A DNA stretch of 64,000 bases. Origin: Sheuella amnicola. Lineage in GTDB: Bacteria; Pseudomonadota; Gammaproteobacteria; Burkholderiales; Burkholderiaceae_B. The position numbers and the translations under genes are program-made. The stretch is from positions 124,001 through 188,000 of the forward strand of contig NZ_JAAGRN010000003.1 in NCBI RefSeq assembly GCF_010499255.1. The letters run 5' to 3'. Positions 55,170 through 64,000 of this stretch are shown piece by piece. Under the pieces are notes generated by a model. The model was not told the DNA's origin, did no database searches, and worked only from the letters and a program-made list of their open reading frames with translations. The stretch's first letter is position 1. Each line of letters opens with the position of its first letter.

Positions 55170-55783
55170 GACTGTTCTCCTGATTTCGCGTTAAACGCTT
55201 CCTGCGCGGGAACATCCAACAGTCGAACGCGATCCTTGGCGCGTACGCGCAACGCGGCACCCGGATCGTTGTATTTGACATCACGACGGCGACGCAACGT
55301 CAATGCAATTGCCGCCACCATGCCAACCAATAACAACACCGCGCCGACTTCGACGGCGAACGCATATTGTGTGTAAAGCTGCTCGCCAAGCGTGCGCGCG
55401 TTGTTGTAATTGTTGCCCAAATCGGCGGCCGGTCCGACATCGCCCCAGCTCAGACTCAGCACGAGCGACATTTCAACCACCATGATCAGACCGACAGTCA
55501 GTCCGAGCGGAAGGTATGTTTTGATGCCGGCACGTAATTCTTCCATCTTGACATCAAGCATCATCACAACGAAGAGGAACAGCACCATCACAGCACCGAC
55601 GTATACCAGCACCAAAAGCAAAGCAAGAAACTCGGCGCCCAGAATCATCCAGATAAACGAGGCATTCACAAACGCCAGGATCAAATGCAAAACCGCGGTC
55701 ACAGGGCTCTTGGCGGTAATGACGCGAAACGCCGCAACGACCAGAACCAGCGCGAGAATATAGAAGAGTATGGTTGTAAACAT
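55166..55783 (-). CDS. nuoJ: NADH-quinone oxidoreductase subunit J
   Basis: A 205-residue membrane subunit with five helices. The blocks [20 protein letters not shown] at the start and [25 protein letters not shown] (with the conserved Tyr-Val-Gly-Ala stretch of helix 3) identify it. The cytoplasmic C-terminal tail is basic. It is followed by nuoK with a four-base overlap. Confidence 0.97.
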   Translation of the reverse strand: MFTTILFYILALVLVVAAFRVITAKSPVTAVLHLILAFVNASFIWMILGAEFLALLLVLVYVGAVMVLFLFVVMMLDVKMEELRAGIKTYLPLGLTVGLIMVVEMSLVLSLSWGDVGPAADLGNNYNNARTLGEQLYTQYAFAVEVGAVLLLVGMVAAIALTLRRRRDVKYNDPGAALRVRAKDRVRLLDVPAQEAFNAKSGEQS

Positions 55784-55802
55784 TCTTTGTCAGCCCCGAT
55801 GA

Positions 55803-56291
55803 TCAGCGATAAGGCGCATCGGCTGCGCGATTGCGGGCGATCTCTGCTTCGTAACGATCTCCAACGGCCAGGAGCATGTCCTTGGTGAAGTAGAGATCGC
55901 CACGTTTTTCGCCGTGGTATTCATGGATATGCGTTTCAACGATTGAATCGACCGGGCAGCTTTCTTCGCAAAATCCGCAAAAAATACACTTGGTCAAATC
56001 AATGTCATAGCGCGTGGTGCGTCTTGAACCATCGTCACGTTGATCGGATTCAATCGTAATCGCCATGGCAGGACAGACAGCTTCACATAATTTGCAAGCG
56101 ATGCAGCGCTCTTCCCCGTTCGGATAACGGCGCAACGCATGCAGGCCACGAAAACGCGGCGACATCGGAGTCTTTTCCTGCGGATAGCGCAAAGTGATCT
56201 TGCGCCTGAAAAAATATTTGCCAGTCAGCTTCATACCCTTGAGCAACTCAAGGAGCATGAGACTACCGAAAAAATCTTTGATCGCTTCCAT
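55803..56291 (-). CDS. nuoI: NADH-quinone oxidoreductase subunit I (two 4Fe-4S clusters)
   Basis: A 162-residue ferredoxin-like subunit. Two cluster motifs [13 protein letters not shown] and [13 protein letters not shown] carry the N6a and N6b clusters that pass electrons towards NuoB. The N-terminal amphipathic region ([22 protein letters not shown]) contacts the membrane arm. It is the eighth gene of the nuo set as seen here. Confidence 0.98.
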   Translation of the reverse strand: MEAIKDFFGSLMLLELLKGMKLTGKYFFRRKITLRYPQEKTPMSPRFRGLHALRRYPNGEERCIACKLCEAVCPAMAITIESDQRDDGSRRTTRYDIDLTKCIFCGFCEESCPVDSIVETHIHEYHGEKRGDLYFTKDMLLAVGDRYEAEIARNRAADAPYR

Positions 56292-56320
56292 AACCTGCCT
56301 TTTTTACCGTCGTGTCGCGG

Positions 56321-57394
56321 TTATTTCCAGATATTCCAAGGCGTCTGCATCCAGATCGCCACCACAACCAGCCACACACCAGTCAAGGGAATGAAAATTT
56401 TCCAACCCAAGCGCATGATCTGGTCATACCGATACCGTGGAAAGGTCGCACGGAACCAGATGAACATCGAAACCACCACAAAAGTCTTCAAGCCAAGCCA
56501 TAACCAACCTGGAATCCAGGTCAACGGCGCAATATCCACCGGAGGAGTCCAGCCGCCAAGGAACATGATCGATGCCATGCATGACAAGAAAATCATGTTG
56601 GCGTATTCACCCAGGAAGAACAGGGCAAAAGCCATCCCCGAATATTCGACCATGTGACCGGCCACAATCTCGGATTCACCCTCCACCACATCGAAGGGGT
56701 GACGGTTGGTTTCGGCAACGGTCGAAATCACGTAGATGACAAATAATGGCAACAGTGGCAACCAGTTCCACGACATGAAGTTCCATCCTCGCTCGGCAAA
56801 CCATCCACGAGTTTGCACATTGACGATTTCGGACATATTCAAGCTACCGGAAACCAGCAATACGGTAACGAGCACAAAACTGATGGCAAGTTCATAAGAC
56901 AACATTTGTGCCGATGCGCGCATGGCGGCCAAAAACGCATATTTGGAGTTTGACGCCCATCCTGCCACGATCACGCCATAGACTCCGATCGAGGTAATCG
57001 CCATGACGTACAACAGGCCGGCATTGACGTTTGCCAGCACGAGGTCGGGACCGAAAGGAATCACGGCCCAGGCAGCCAACGCAGGCATCAGTGTGACAAC
57101 TGGCGCCAGAACGAACAAGACTTTGTTTGCCTGTGAGGGAACAACAACCTCTTTGGTCAGCAACTTGAATACGTCGGCAAAAGGCTGCAGTAACCCTCTG
57201 TAACCAACCTGCGTTGGCCCGAGACGAATATGCATCGCACCGATCATTTTGCGCTCCCAATACGTCAGATACGCAACACAAAGAATGATTGGCACGGCGA
57301 TGATGAGAATCTTAACCAGTGTCCAAACAACCATCCAGATTGTCGGGCCAAGCAGGTCTGTGCCCATTGTTTCAAGAACGTTCAGCCACTGCAT
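56321..57394 (-). CDS. nuoH: NADH-quinone oxidoreductase subunit H
   Basis: A 357-residue membrane subunit with about eight helices, forming part of the quinone-binding cavity. Typical stretches are [26 protein letters not shown]-type, [20 protein letters not shown] (with conserved acidic residues) and [20 protein letters not shown]. Its start overlaps the nuoG stop by one base. Confidence 0.97.
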   Translation of the reverse strand: MQWLNVLETMGTDLLGPTIWMVVWTLVKILIIAVPIILCVAYLTYWERKMIGAMHIRLGPTQVGYRGLLQPFADVFKLLTKEVVVPSQANKVLFVLAPVVTLMPALAAWAVIPFGPDLVLANVNAGLLYVMAITSIGVYGVIVAGWASNSKYAFLAAMRASAQMLSYELAISFVLVTVLLVSGSLNMSEIVNVQTRGWFAERGWNFMSWNWLPLLPLFVIYVISTVAETNRHPFDVVEGESEIVAGHMVEYSGMAFALFFLGEYANMIFLSCMASIMFLGGWTPPVDIAPLTWIPGWLWLGLKTFVVVSMFIWFRATFPRYRYDQIMRLGWKIFIPLTGVWLVVVAIWMQTPWNIWK

Positions 57395-59727
57395 CAGGCA
57401 CGCTCCACGTTAAGTTGACCAAACGCACTGCCAAGCGCGGCGGTCTGTTCGAAACCGGCCGATACCCGCACACAACCGGAAGGCAATGTCGCATCATTTT
57501 CTGCAATCAATTCGATCTGACCGGTTGTGGAACGAACGCGGACTTTTGCCCCCTCGGCCAAACCAAGCGCAGTCATCGAGTCAGGATGCAAACGTGCAAC
57601 CGGTTGACGAGATGCCTGAGAAGCCTGCAGAGCATCAGCACGTCTGACAATCGCATCGGTGCGGTAAATCGGCACATCAGTCACGCGCTGCAATGCTCCA
57701 CCCGCGTGTTGCGTTGACAATCCAGGCTTCGATTGAACTTGATTCGAAAGACGACTTTGGATATTTCCGGACAATACGGCATCGCGCACTGACTCGGATG
57801 ACTCTTCCTCGAAACCGGTCAAATGCAGAATGTTGCCCAACACTCGCAAGACTTTCCAGCCGGGGCGCGTCTGGGCAAATGGCGCAACCGTCGCCTTAAA
57901 GCTTTGCGGCAAGCCTTGCGCATTGACAAAAGTGCCTGAAGTTTCGGTGAATGGAGAAATCGGCAAAATGACTTTTGCCCATTCTTTTGCAGAGGATGCG
58001 TAGGGAGTCAGCGCAACCGCGAATTCCGCAGCCTTCAATGCAGCGATCGCTTGGGCTCCGTTATCCGCATCAAGCAATGGTTCGGCATTCAGGACAATAT
58101 AAGCCTTCATCGGATGCGTAAACATCGCAGCGGCATTTTTTCCGCCGTTGACAGGCATAGCACCGGCAAGATAACCACCAACCGTGTTCGCACCTGCAGT
58201 CAGGAAGCCAAGCTTCGCGCCGGACAATTGAGCAACCATCTGAGCATTCGCAACGATACGCGCAGCATCAGGTGCGTTCACAGCCACATTGCCAAGCAAG
58301 ACGGCTGATTTTTCGCCACTAGCCAGACTTTCGGCAATCTTTTGCGCATGCGCGCCAACGGATACGCCAGCAAACTCTGCGGGTACATCGACAGATTTAA
58401 TGTTTGCTAACGCAACAGCTACTTGAGCGAGCGTATCAGCTATTGCCGATGGTGCAACTGTTGCGCGAGCCGTCAGATTAAGCAACGGATCATCGCCCGC
58501 CACATCAATACTCGTAATTTGCGAACCACGCTTGGCTGCCTGACGAAGGCGTTGCGCCATGAGTGGATGATCCTTGCGCAGGAAAGAACCTACAACAAGT
58601 GCGCGATCCAAGGTTTCGAGGTCCGTAACAGACATCCCCAGCCAAGGCACACCAGTCAGTGCGCCATCAAGGGCAGCATCAGTTTGCCGCAAACGAAAAT
58701 CGATGTTTTCGGACCCCAGACCGCGCGTAATTCGTGCAAGCAGCGCAAGTTCTTCAACAGTTGCATATTCAGTAGACAACGCACCAATCTGGTCACCACC
58801 CGACTGATCACGCACGTCAAGCAGCGCATGGGCAACAACCTGCAAGGCATCCGACCAGGAGGCTTCACGCCACTGACCATCGTCACCCTTGACCAACGGA
58901 GTCGACAAACGATCGTCCGAATTTAGACCCTCATACGAGAAACGATCCTTGTCGCTGATCCAGCACTCGTTAATGTCTTCGTTTTCAAAAGGAACCACTC
59001 GCAGCACGCGATCGCCTTTAACCTGCACAATCAGGTTCGCACCCAGACTATCGTGAGGAGAAATCGTACGGCGACGTGCAAGCTCCCAAGTCCGAGCCTG
59101 GTAGCGGAATGGTTTTGAAGTCAATGCACCAACTGGGCAAAGATCAATCATATTGCCGGACAATTCTGATTCGACAGATCGACCGACAAAAGTAGTGATC
59201 TCGGAATGCTCTCCTCGACCGACCATTCCCATTTCCATCATGCCGGCGACTTCCTGGCCGAAACGTACGCAACGCGTGCAATGAATGCAACGAGACATTT
59301 CCTCGGCAGACACCAGTGGTCCCAAATCCTTGTGGAACACAACGCGTTTCTCTTCGTTGTAGCGCGAATCCGATCCACCATAACCAACGGCCAGATCCTG
59401 CAACTGACATTCACCGCCCTGATCGCAAATCGGACAATCAAGCGGATGATTGATCAGTAGAAACTCCATCACACTCTTTTGCGCAGCGATCGCACGCTCA
59501 GAACAAGTATGAACCACCATGCCATTGGTTGCCGGGGTCGCACAAGCGGGCATCGCCTTGGGTGCCTTCTCGACTTCGACCAGACACATGCGACAGTTCG
59601 CCGCGATGGACAGCTTTTTGTGATAGCAGAAATGCGGCACAAAGACGCCGAGCTTATGCGCGGCATGCATCACCATGCTGCCTTCCTGCACTTCGACTTT
59701 CTTGCCGTCGATGGTTAATTCAACCAT
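57394..59727 (-). CDS. nuoG: NADH-quinone oxidoreductase subunit G
   Basis: A 777-residue soluble subunit from ATG 59727, with GGACAAGG just upstream; a TTG at 59739 is a less likely start. The N-terminal 2Fe-2S ligands are in [15 protein letters not shown], and the 4Fe-4S sites in [18 protein letters not shown] and [12 protein letters not shown]. The rest is a molybdopterin-oxidoreductase-like domain without cofactor role. It carries electrons from NuoEF towards NuoI. nuoF ends 15 bases upstream. Confidence 0.97.
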   Translation of the reverse strand: MVELTIDGKKVEVQEGSMVMHAAHKLGVFVPHFCYHKKLSIAANCRMCLVEVEKAPKAMPACATPATNGMVVHTCSERAIAAQKSVMEFLLINHPLDCPICDQGGECQLQDLAVGYGGSDSRYNEEKRVVFHKDLGPLVSAEEMSRCIHCTRCVRFGQEVAGMMEMGMVGRGEHSEITTFVGRSVESELSGNMIDLCPVGALTSKPFRYQARTWELARRRTISPHDSLGANLIVQVKGDRVLRVVPFENEDINECWISDKDRFSYEGLNSDDRLSTPLVKGDDGQWREASWSDALQVVAHALLDVRDQSGGDQIGALSTEYATVEELALLARITRGLGSENIDFRLRQTDAALDGALTGVPWLGMSVTDLETLDRALVVGSFLRKDHPLMAQRLRQAAKRGSQITSIDVAGDDPLLNLTARATVAPSAIADTLAQVAVALANIKSVDVPAEFAGVSVGAHAQKIAESLASGEKSAVLLGNVAVNAPDAARIVANAQMVAQLSGAKLGFLTAGANTVGGYLAGAMPVNGGKNAAAMFTHPMKAYIVLNAEPLLDADNGAQAIAALKAAEFAVALTPYASSAKEWAKVILPISPFTETSGTFVNAQGLPQSFKATVAPFAQTRPGWKVLRVLGNILHLTGFEEESSESVRDAVLSGNIQSRLSNQVQSKPGLSTQHAGGALQRVTDVPIYRTDAIVRRADALQASQASRQPVARLHPDSMTALGLAEGAKVRVRSTTGQIELIAENDATLPSGCVRVSAGFEQTAALGSAFGQLNVERA

Positions 59728-59742
59728 AACCTTGTCCAAACC

Positions 59743-61107
59743 TTAAATATAGGGATCCACCACACAGCGCTTATGCTCGATGTGGTGTGCGAATTCGTCT
59801 CTGTAATGCTTCAGGAAGCCACGAACCGGCATAGCAGCCGCATCACCCAACGCACAAATCGTGCGTCCCATGATGTTGCCGGCAACCGAATCGAGCAAAT
59901 CGAGATCCTCAGGGCGTCCCTGACCGTTTTCAATGCGATTGACAATGCGATAAAGCCAACCCGTACCTTCACGGCATGGGGTGCATTGTCCACAACTTTC
60001 TTCGTAATAAAAATAAGACAAACGAAGCAACGACTTCACCATGCAGCGACTCTCATCCATCACAATGACAGCACCCGAACCCAGCATGGAACCTGCTTTG
60101 GAAATCGCATCGTAGTCCATCGTGATATCCATCATGATGTGACCGGGAATCACAGGGGCACTCGACCCTCCTGGGATAACTGCCTTGAGTTTTGCACCGT
60201 TGCGCATGCCGCCGGCAAGTTCGAGAAGCTTGGCGAAAGGCGTGCCGAGCGGGATTTCGTATGTACCCGGACGCTCAACATCACCTGTGATCGAAAACAG
60301 CTTCGTGCCACCGTTGTTTGGTTTGCCCACCTCAAGGTAAGCCTGTCCGCTATTGCGGATAATCCAGGGAACGGCCGCAAAGGTCTCCGTGTTGTTGATC
60401 GTCGTCGGTTTGCCATACAAACCAAAACTTGCAGGAAATGGTGGCTTGAAGCGAGGCTGACCCTTTTTGCCTTCTAGTGATTCAAGCAAAGCGGTTTCTT
60501 CACCGCAAATATAAGCACCAAATCCATGGAAAGCATGCAACTGGAAGTTAAACGATGAACCGAGAATTTTTTCGCCCAGAAAACCCGCGGCACGCGCCTC
60601 TTCCAGCGCCTCTTCGAAGCGTTGATAAACTTCGAAAATCTCGCCATGGATATAGTTGTAGCCGGTTGGAATCCCCATCGCATAGGCGGCAATCGCCATG
60701 CCTTCGATCACAGTATGTGGATTCAGACGCAGAATATCGCGATCCTTAAATGTACCGGGTTCACCCTCGTCAGAGTTACAAACCAGATACTTCTGCCCCG
60801 GGAATGTACGTGGCATGAAGCTCCACTTCAGTCCCGTCGGAAAGCCTGCACCGCCCCGACCACGCAAACCTGATGCCTTGACTTCGGCAATCACATCTTC
60901 TTGCGACATGCCTTGCGTCAAAATCTTACGAAGCGCCTCGTAACCGCCGCGCTTGACGTAATCGGCAAGCCGCCAGTTATTACCATCCAGATCCGCAAGA
61001 ATTTGTGGACTGATATGTCGACCGTGCAAAGCCATTGACGTGGCCAGGTCACCACCTGGATTTGAATTCAGGCCTTGCGAGTACTTTTGAAGGATTGCTG
61101 CGCTCAT
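59743..61107 (-). CDS. nuoF: NADH-quinone oxidoreductase subunit F (NADH and FMN site)
   Basis: A 454-residue subunit. The NADH and FMN binding loops are [15 protein letters not shown] and [15 protein letters not shown]; the N3 cluster ligands are in [14 protein letters not shown] with a later Cys in [13 protein letters not shown]. It oxidises NADH at the tip of the peripheral arm. The start overlaps the nuoE stop (ATGA). Confidence 0.98.
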   Translation of the reverse strand: MSAAILQKYSQGLNSNPGGDLATSMALHGRHISPQILADLDGNNWRLADYVKRGGYEALRKILTQGMSQEDVIAEVKASGLRGRGGAGFPTGLKWSFMPRTFPGQKYLVCNSDEGEPGTFKDRDILRLNPHTVIEGMAIAAYAMGIPTGYNYIHGEIFEVYQRFEEALEEARAAGFLGEKILGSSFNFQLHAFHGFGAYICGEETALLESLEGKKGQPRFKPPFPASFGLYGKPTTINNTETFAAVPWIIRNSGQAYLEVGKPNNGGTKLFSITGDVERPGTYEIPLGTPFAKLLELAGGMRNGAKLKAVIPGGSSAPVIPGHIMMDITMDYDAISKAGSMLGSGAVIVMDESRCMVKSLLRLSYFYYEESCGQCTPCREGTGWLYRIVNRIENGQGRPEDLDLLDSVAGNIMGRTICALGDAAAMPVRGFLKHYRDEFAHHIEHKRCVVDPYI

Positions 61108-61604
61108 GCTGCGGCTCCTTTTGCGGATGCCTTCAACTCGGCAAGCATTTCGTCAATTTTTTCGGCTTGCATGCGTACGCACATATGCTTGTTATTGACC
61201 AGCAAAACCGGGGCATCACCGCAGGCACCCATGCACTCACCTTCAACTAGCGAAAAGACGCCATCCGGAGTCGTTTCACGAAAGCCGATTCCGAGTTTGT
61301 CTTTCAGATAGTCCGCAGTCTTTACACCATCGCGCAAGGCGCACGGCAAATTAGTGCAAACTGTAATTTTGTATTTACCGATGGGGCGCACGTCGAACAT
61401 GTTGTAAAACGTGGCGTTTTCCTGAACCAAAATGGGAGGCTGCCCCAAGTAGTCGGCAACAGCCTGGATCACTTCGGGAGAAACCCAGCCGATTTCGTCC
61501 TGCGCAATCGAAAGCGATGCCATGATGGCGGACTGCTTCTGATCCGCCGGATATTTGGCGATCTCGCGGTCGATTTTCTTGTAGGCCTGTTCAGAGAGCA
61601 ACAT
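61104..61604 (-). CDS. nuoE: NADH-quinone oxidoreductase subunit E (2Fe-2S)
   Basis: A 166-residue thioredoxin-like subunit with a 2Fe-2S cluster. Ligands are visible in [11 protein letters not shown] and [17 protein letters not shown]. It pairs with NuoF, whose gene overlaps its end. It lies 32 bases after nuoD. Confidence 0.97.
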   Translation of the reverse strand: MLLSEQAYKKIDREIAKYPADQKQSAIMASLSIAQDEIGWVSPEVIQAVADYLGQPPILVQENATFYNMFDVRPIGKYKITVCTNLPCALRDGVKTADYLKDKLGIGFRETTPDGVFSLVEGECMGACGDAPVLLVNNKHMCVRMQAEKIDEMLAELKASAKGAAA

Positions 61605-61636
61605 ATTGTTAATCCGGTAGTAGCGAGTAGATGCGA

Positions 61637-62893
61637 TTAGCGATCAATCTCGCCGAAAACGATATCTTGTGTACCGATGATGGTCACCGCGTCCGCAATC
61701 ATGTGTCCGCGTGACATTTCATCAAGTGCCTGCAAATGCGCGAAGCCCGGCGCACGAATCTTCAGACGGTAAGGCTTGTTCGCACCGTCGGAAACCATGT
61801 AGATACCAAACTCACCCTTTGGATGCTCGACAGCCGAATAGGCCTCGCCAACGGGCACATGGAAACCTTCAGTAAACAATTTGAAGTGATGAATCAAATC
61901 TTCCATGTTCGACTTCATGCCGGTACGGCTTGGTGGCGACACTTTGTGATTGTCGACCATGACCGGACCGGGATTATTCTTCAGCCAGTGCACGCACTGG
62001 CGAATGATGCGATTACTCTCGCGCATCTCGGCCACGCGAACCAGATAGCGATCGTAACAATCGCCATTAACACCTACAGCAATATCAAACTGAAGCTGGT
62101 CATAAACTTCATACGGTTGGTTCTTGCGTAAATCCCAAGCCACACCCGAACCACGCAACATCGGCCCGGTAAAGCCCAAAGCCTTTGCACGATCTGGATC
62201 GACCACTCCGATACCGACCAGGCGCTGCTTCCAGATACGGTTATCAGTCAGCAGGGTTTCGTATTCATCGACTGCGGCAGGAAAGCGATTAGTGAAATCC
62301 TCGATGAAATCGAGCATCGAACCCGAACGCGCATCGTTCATTGCCTTGAGTTCTTTAGCCGAACGATACTGACTGGATTTACCGTATTGGGGCATCGCAT
62401 CGGGAAGATCACGATAAACGCCACCGGGTCTATAGTAGGCAGCATGCAAGCGCGCACCGGATACCGCTTCATAGCAGTCCATCAAATCTTCACGGTCGCG
62501 AAAAGCGTAAAGAAAAATCGCCATCGCACCAACGTCCAGACCATGGGTACCGATCTGCAACAAGTGATTCAGCAGACGGGTAATCTCATCGAACATGACC
62601 CGAATATATTGGGCACGAACCGGAGGAGTCACACCCATCAGTTTTTCGATGGCCATGACATACGCATGCTCATTACACATCATCGACACATAGTCGAGAC
62701 GATCCATATAGGGCAATGCCTGAAGGTATGTGCGATGCTCGGCGAGCTTTTCGGTGCCACGGTGTAGAAGACCGATATGCGGGTCTGCTCGCTGAATGAC
62801 TTCGCCATCAAGCTCGAGCACAAGTCGCAACACGCCGTGTGCGGCCGGATGCTGAGGACCAAAGTTCAGGGTGTAGTTTTTAATTTCAGCCAT
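61637..62893 (-). CDS. nuoD: NADH-quinone oxidoreductase subunit D
   Basis: A 418-residue subunit of the quinone-reducing module (49 kDa type), starting [24 protein letters not shown]. The blocks [15 protein letters not shown] and [22 protein letters not shown] hold the quinone-site His and Tyr-like residues. nuoC ends two bases upstream, and the two are separate proteins here, unlike the fused NuoCD of Escherichia coli. Confidence 0.98.
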   Translation of the reverse strand: MAEIKNYTLNFGPQHPAAHGVLRLVLELDGEVIQRADPHIGLLHRGTEKLAEHRTYLQALPYMDRLDYVSMMCNEHAYVMAIEKLMGVTPPVRAQYIRVMFDEITRLLNHLLQIGTHGLDVGAMAIFLYAFRDREDLMDCYEAVSGARLHAAYYRPGGVYRDLPDAMPQYGKSSQYRSAKELKAMNDARSGSMLDFIEDFTNRFPAAVDEYETLLTDNRIWKQRLVGIGVVDPDRAKALGFTGPMLRGSGVAWDLRKNQPYEVYDQLQFDIAVGVNGDCYDRYLVRVAEMRESNRIIRQCVHWLKNNPGPVMVDNHKVSPPSRTGMKSNMEDLIHHFKLFTEGFHVPVGEAYSAVEHPKGEFGIYMVSDGANKPYRLKIRAPGFAHLQALDEMSRGHMIADAVTIIGTQDIVFGEIDR

Positions 62894-62895
62894 GA

Positions 62896-63516
62896 TTAGC
62901 GCCCGATTCCGTAACCATCTTCACGAATTACTCGCGGTATGTTTTCACGTGGGTCAATGGTGACGGGCTGGTAAACCACCCGCCCTTGCTCTGGGTCGTA
63001 ACGCATTTCTACGTTGCCATAAACGGGAAAATCTTTGCGGAATGGATGACCGATAAAGCCGTAGTCAGTCAAAATACGGCGCAAATCAGGATGACCTTCA
63101 AAAACGATTCCGAACAAATCGAATGCTTCACGCTCAAACCAGTTCACGCTTGGCCACACGTTAACCAAAGAGTCCACAACGGGAAAATCTGAATTAGCGG
63201 CAAAGGTGCGAACGCGCATGCGTGCATTGTGAGTCAATGACAACAGATGTGCGACTACAGCGAAACGGCCGGATGGAACGACAGCTGATTGAGATGCCTC
63301 TCCAACCTTGCCGACACCGTAAGTCGAAAAATCAACACCACACAAATCGATGCATGACTCAAAGCGCAGTGATGGCTCGTCACGCAATCTCAAACAGGTT
63401 GATTCCCATACGTCAGCAGATACTTCGAGAGTAATCTCGTCGTATGCGACAGTAATGCGTGCCTGCTCACCGAGCAGTGCGACTAGTTGTTGATGCAGGT
63501 TATCTAGCCTGGACAT
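62896..63516 (-). CDS. nuoC: NADH-quinone oxidoreductase subunit C
   Basis: A 206-residue subunit (30 kDa type). The signature [24 protein letters not shown] and [16 protein letters not shown] are present. It contacts NuoD at the quinone module. The gap to nuoB is 29 bases. NuoC and NuoD are on separate genes, the usual betaproteobacterial state. Confidence 0.97.
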   Translation of the reverse strand: MSRLDNLHQQLVALLGEQARITVAYDEITLEVSADVWESTCLRLRDEPSLRFESCIDLCGVDFSTYGVGKVGEASQSAVVPSGRFAVVAHLLSLTHNARMRVRTFAANSDFPVVDSLVNVWPSVNWFEREAFDLFGIVFEGHPDLRRILTDYGFIGHPFRKDFPVYGNVEMRYDPEQGRVVYQPVTIDPRENIPRVIREDGYGIGR

Positions 63517-63545
63517 GTCTTACGCCTGATTAATGAATTCAATGA

Positions 63546-64000
63546 TTAACGTGCAATCGTGTTGGTCTGACGAATCTTATTTTGCATTTGCAAAAGACCA
63601 TAAACGAGCGCTTCGGCAGTCGGTGGACATCCTGGCACATACACATCAACCGGCACAATCCGATCGCAGCCACGCACCACTGAATACGAGTAGTGATAAT
63701 AGCCACCACCATTTGCGCAAGAACCCATGGAAACAACCCAACGCGGCTCAGGCATCTGGTCATAAACCTTGCGCAGAGCAGGTGCCATCTTGTTGCACAG
63801 CGTGCCTGCAACAATCATCAGATCGGACTGACGAGGACTTGGTCTGAAAATAATGCCGAACTGGTCCAAGTCGTAACGCGCTGCGCCCGCGTGCATCATT
63901 TCAACCGCGCAACAAGCTAGACCGAATGTCATGGGCCACATCGAACCGGTTTTAGCCCAGTTGATGAATTTATCAGCGCTGGTTGTGATGAAACCTTGTT
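63546..64000 (-). CDS. nuoB: NADH-quinone oxidoreductase subunit B, 5' end missing
   Basis: Partial; the gene runs off the right edge, and 150 residues are visible. The frame remains open upstream of the internal Met at 63941 and reads [18 protein letters not shown], the expected NuoB sequence. The N2 cluster ligands are in [12 protein letters not shown] (two adjacent Cys), SMGSCANGG and [12 protein letters not shown]. NuoB passes electrons to quinone. nuoA and the promoter must be to the right of the window. Confidence 0.97.
   Translation of the reverse strand, partial: QGFITTSADKFINWAKTGSMWPMTFGLACCAVEMMHAGAARYDLDQFGIIFRPSPRQSDLMIVAGTLCNKMAPALRKVYDQMPEPRWVVSMGSCANGGGYYHYSYSVVRGCDRIVPVDVYVPGCPPTAEALVYGLLQMQNKIRQTNTIAR

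Noticed and set aside
59773-60477. A 234-codon open frame opposite nuoF
   Set aside because: Shadow of nuoF; the reverse frame carries the NADH and cluster motifs.

Overview
The window looks like the chromosome of a betaproteobacterium of the order Burkholderiales, probably from the Alcaligenaceae/Bordetella side and with lower GC than Bordetella. The evidence is a Bug/TctC-type tricarboxylate receptor, a RisA/RisS-like two-component pair, a ZipA-like gene between smc and ligA, a DUF2818 gene directly behind nuoN, and a class I NADH dehydrogenase operon in standard order. The genus cannot be fixed from this sequence. I see no insertion sequence, prophage, CRISPR array or rRNA. One tRNA gene (Arg, ACG) is present. 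No gene-free stretch exceeds 300 bases.

Layout. 1-4005: a Dpp/Yej-like peptide ABC transporter (two permeases and a large lipoprotein receptor with a C-terminal membrane helix), led by a membrane-anchored thermonuclease. 4095-8185: CorA, a D-2-hydroxyacid dehydrogenase, a Bug receptor, and a MASE1-like membrane protein with a small winged-helix regulator. 8349-15225: a lipid-metabolism island (lplT-psd, a membrane-anchored class III aminotransferase, an Mpo1/DUF962-like membrane protein, and a glycosyltransferase-phosphoesterase pair resembling agt-plcP). 15257-17399: an NlpC/P60 hydrolase, an unknown exported protein, and tRNA-Arg with its own promoter and terminator. 17400-21993: a GT9 glycosyltransferase, feoAB under a Fur-box-like site, and a MATE exporter. 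22089-29096: a type I secretion operon headed by a small DUF4214 protein, next to a QseBC-like two-component system. 29228-38045: smc-zipA-ligA-amidohydrolase. 38098-44988: a second lplT, a family 4 uracil-DNA glycosylase, a fused tsaB-rimI, risA-risS and ispD-ispF. 45102-49421: mfd and serB. 49433-64000: DUF2818 and nuoN to nuoB on the minus strand; nuoB runs off the right edge.

Most interesting points. The 8.3-15.2 kb island resembles the machinery that aquatic and rhizobial bacteria use under phosphate starvation to exchange phospholipids for glycolipids. A Pho-box-like promoter lies just upstream of the glycosyltransferase start. Next to this pair are phosphatidylserine decarboxylase, a lysophospholipid flippase and an uncharacterised membrane-tethered aminotransferase, which could make it an extended lipid-remodelling system. 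The second point is the DUF4214 protein, with heptad acidic repeats, as a possible cargo of its own type I secretion operon. Hexamer repeats of PmrA/QseB type stand both before that operon and before the adjacent response regulator gene.
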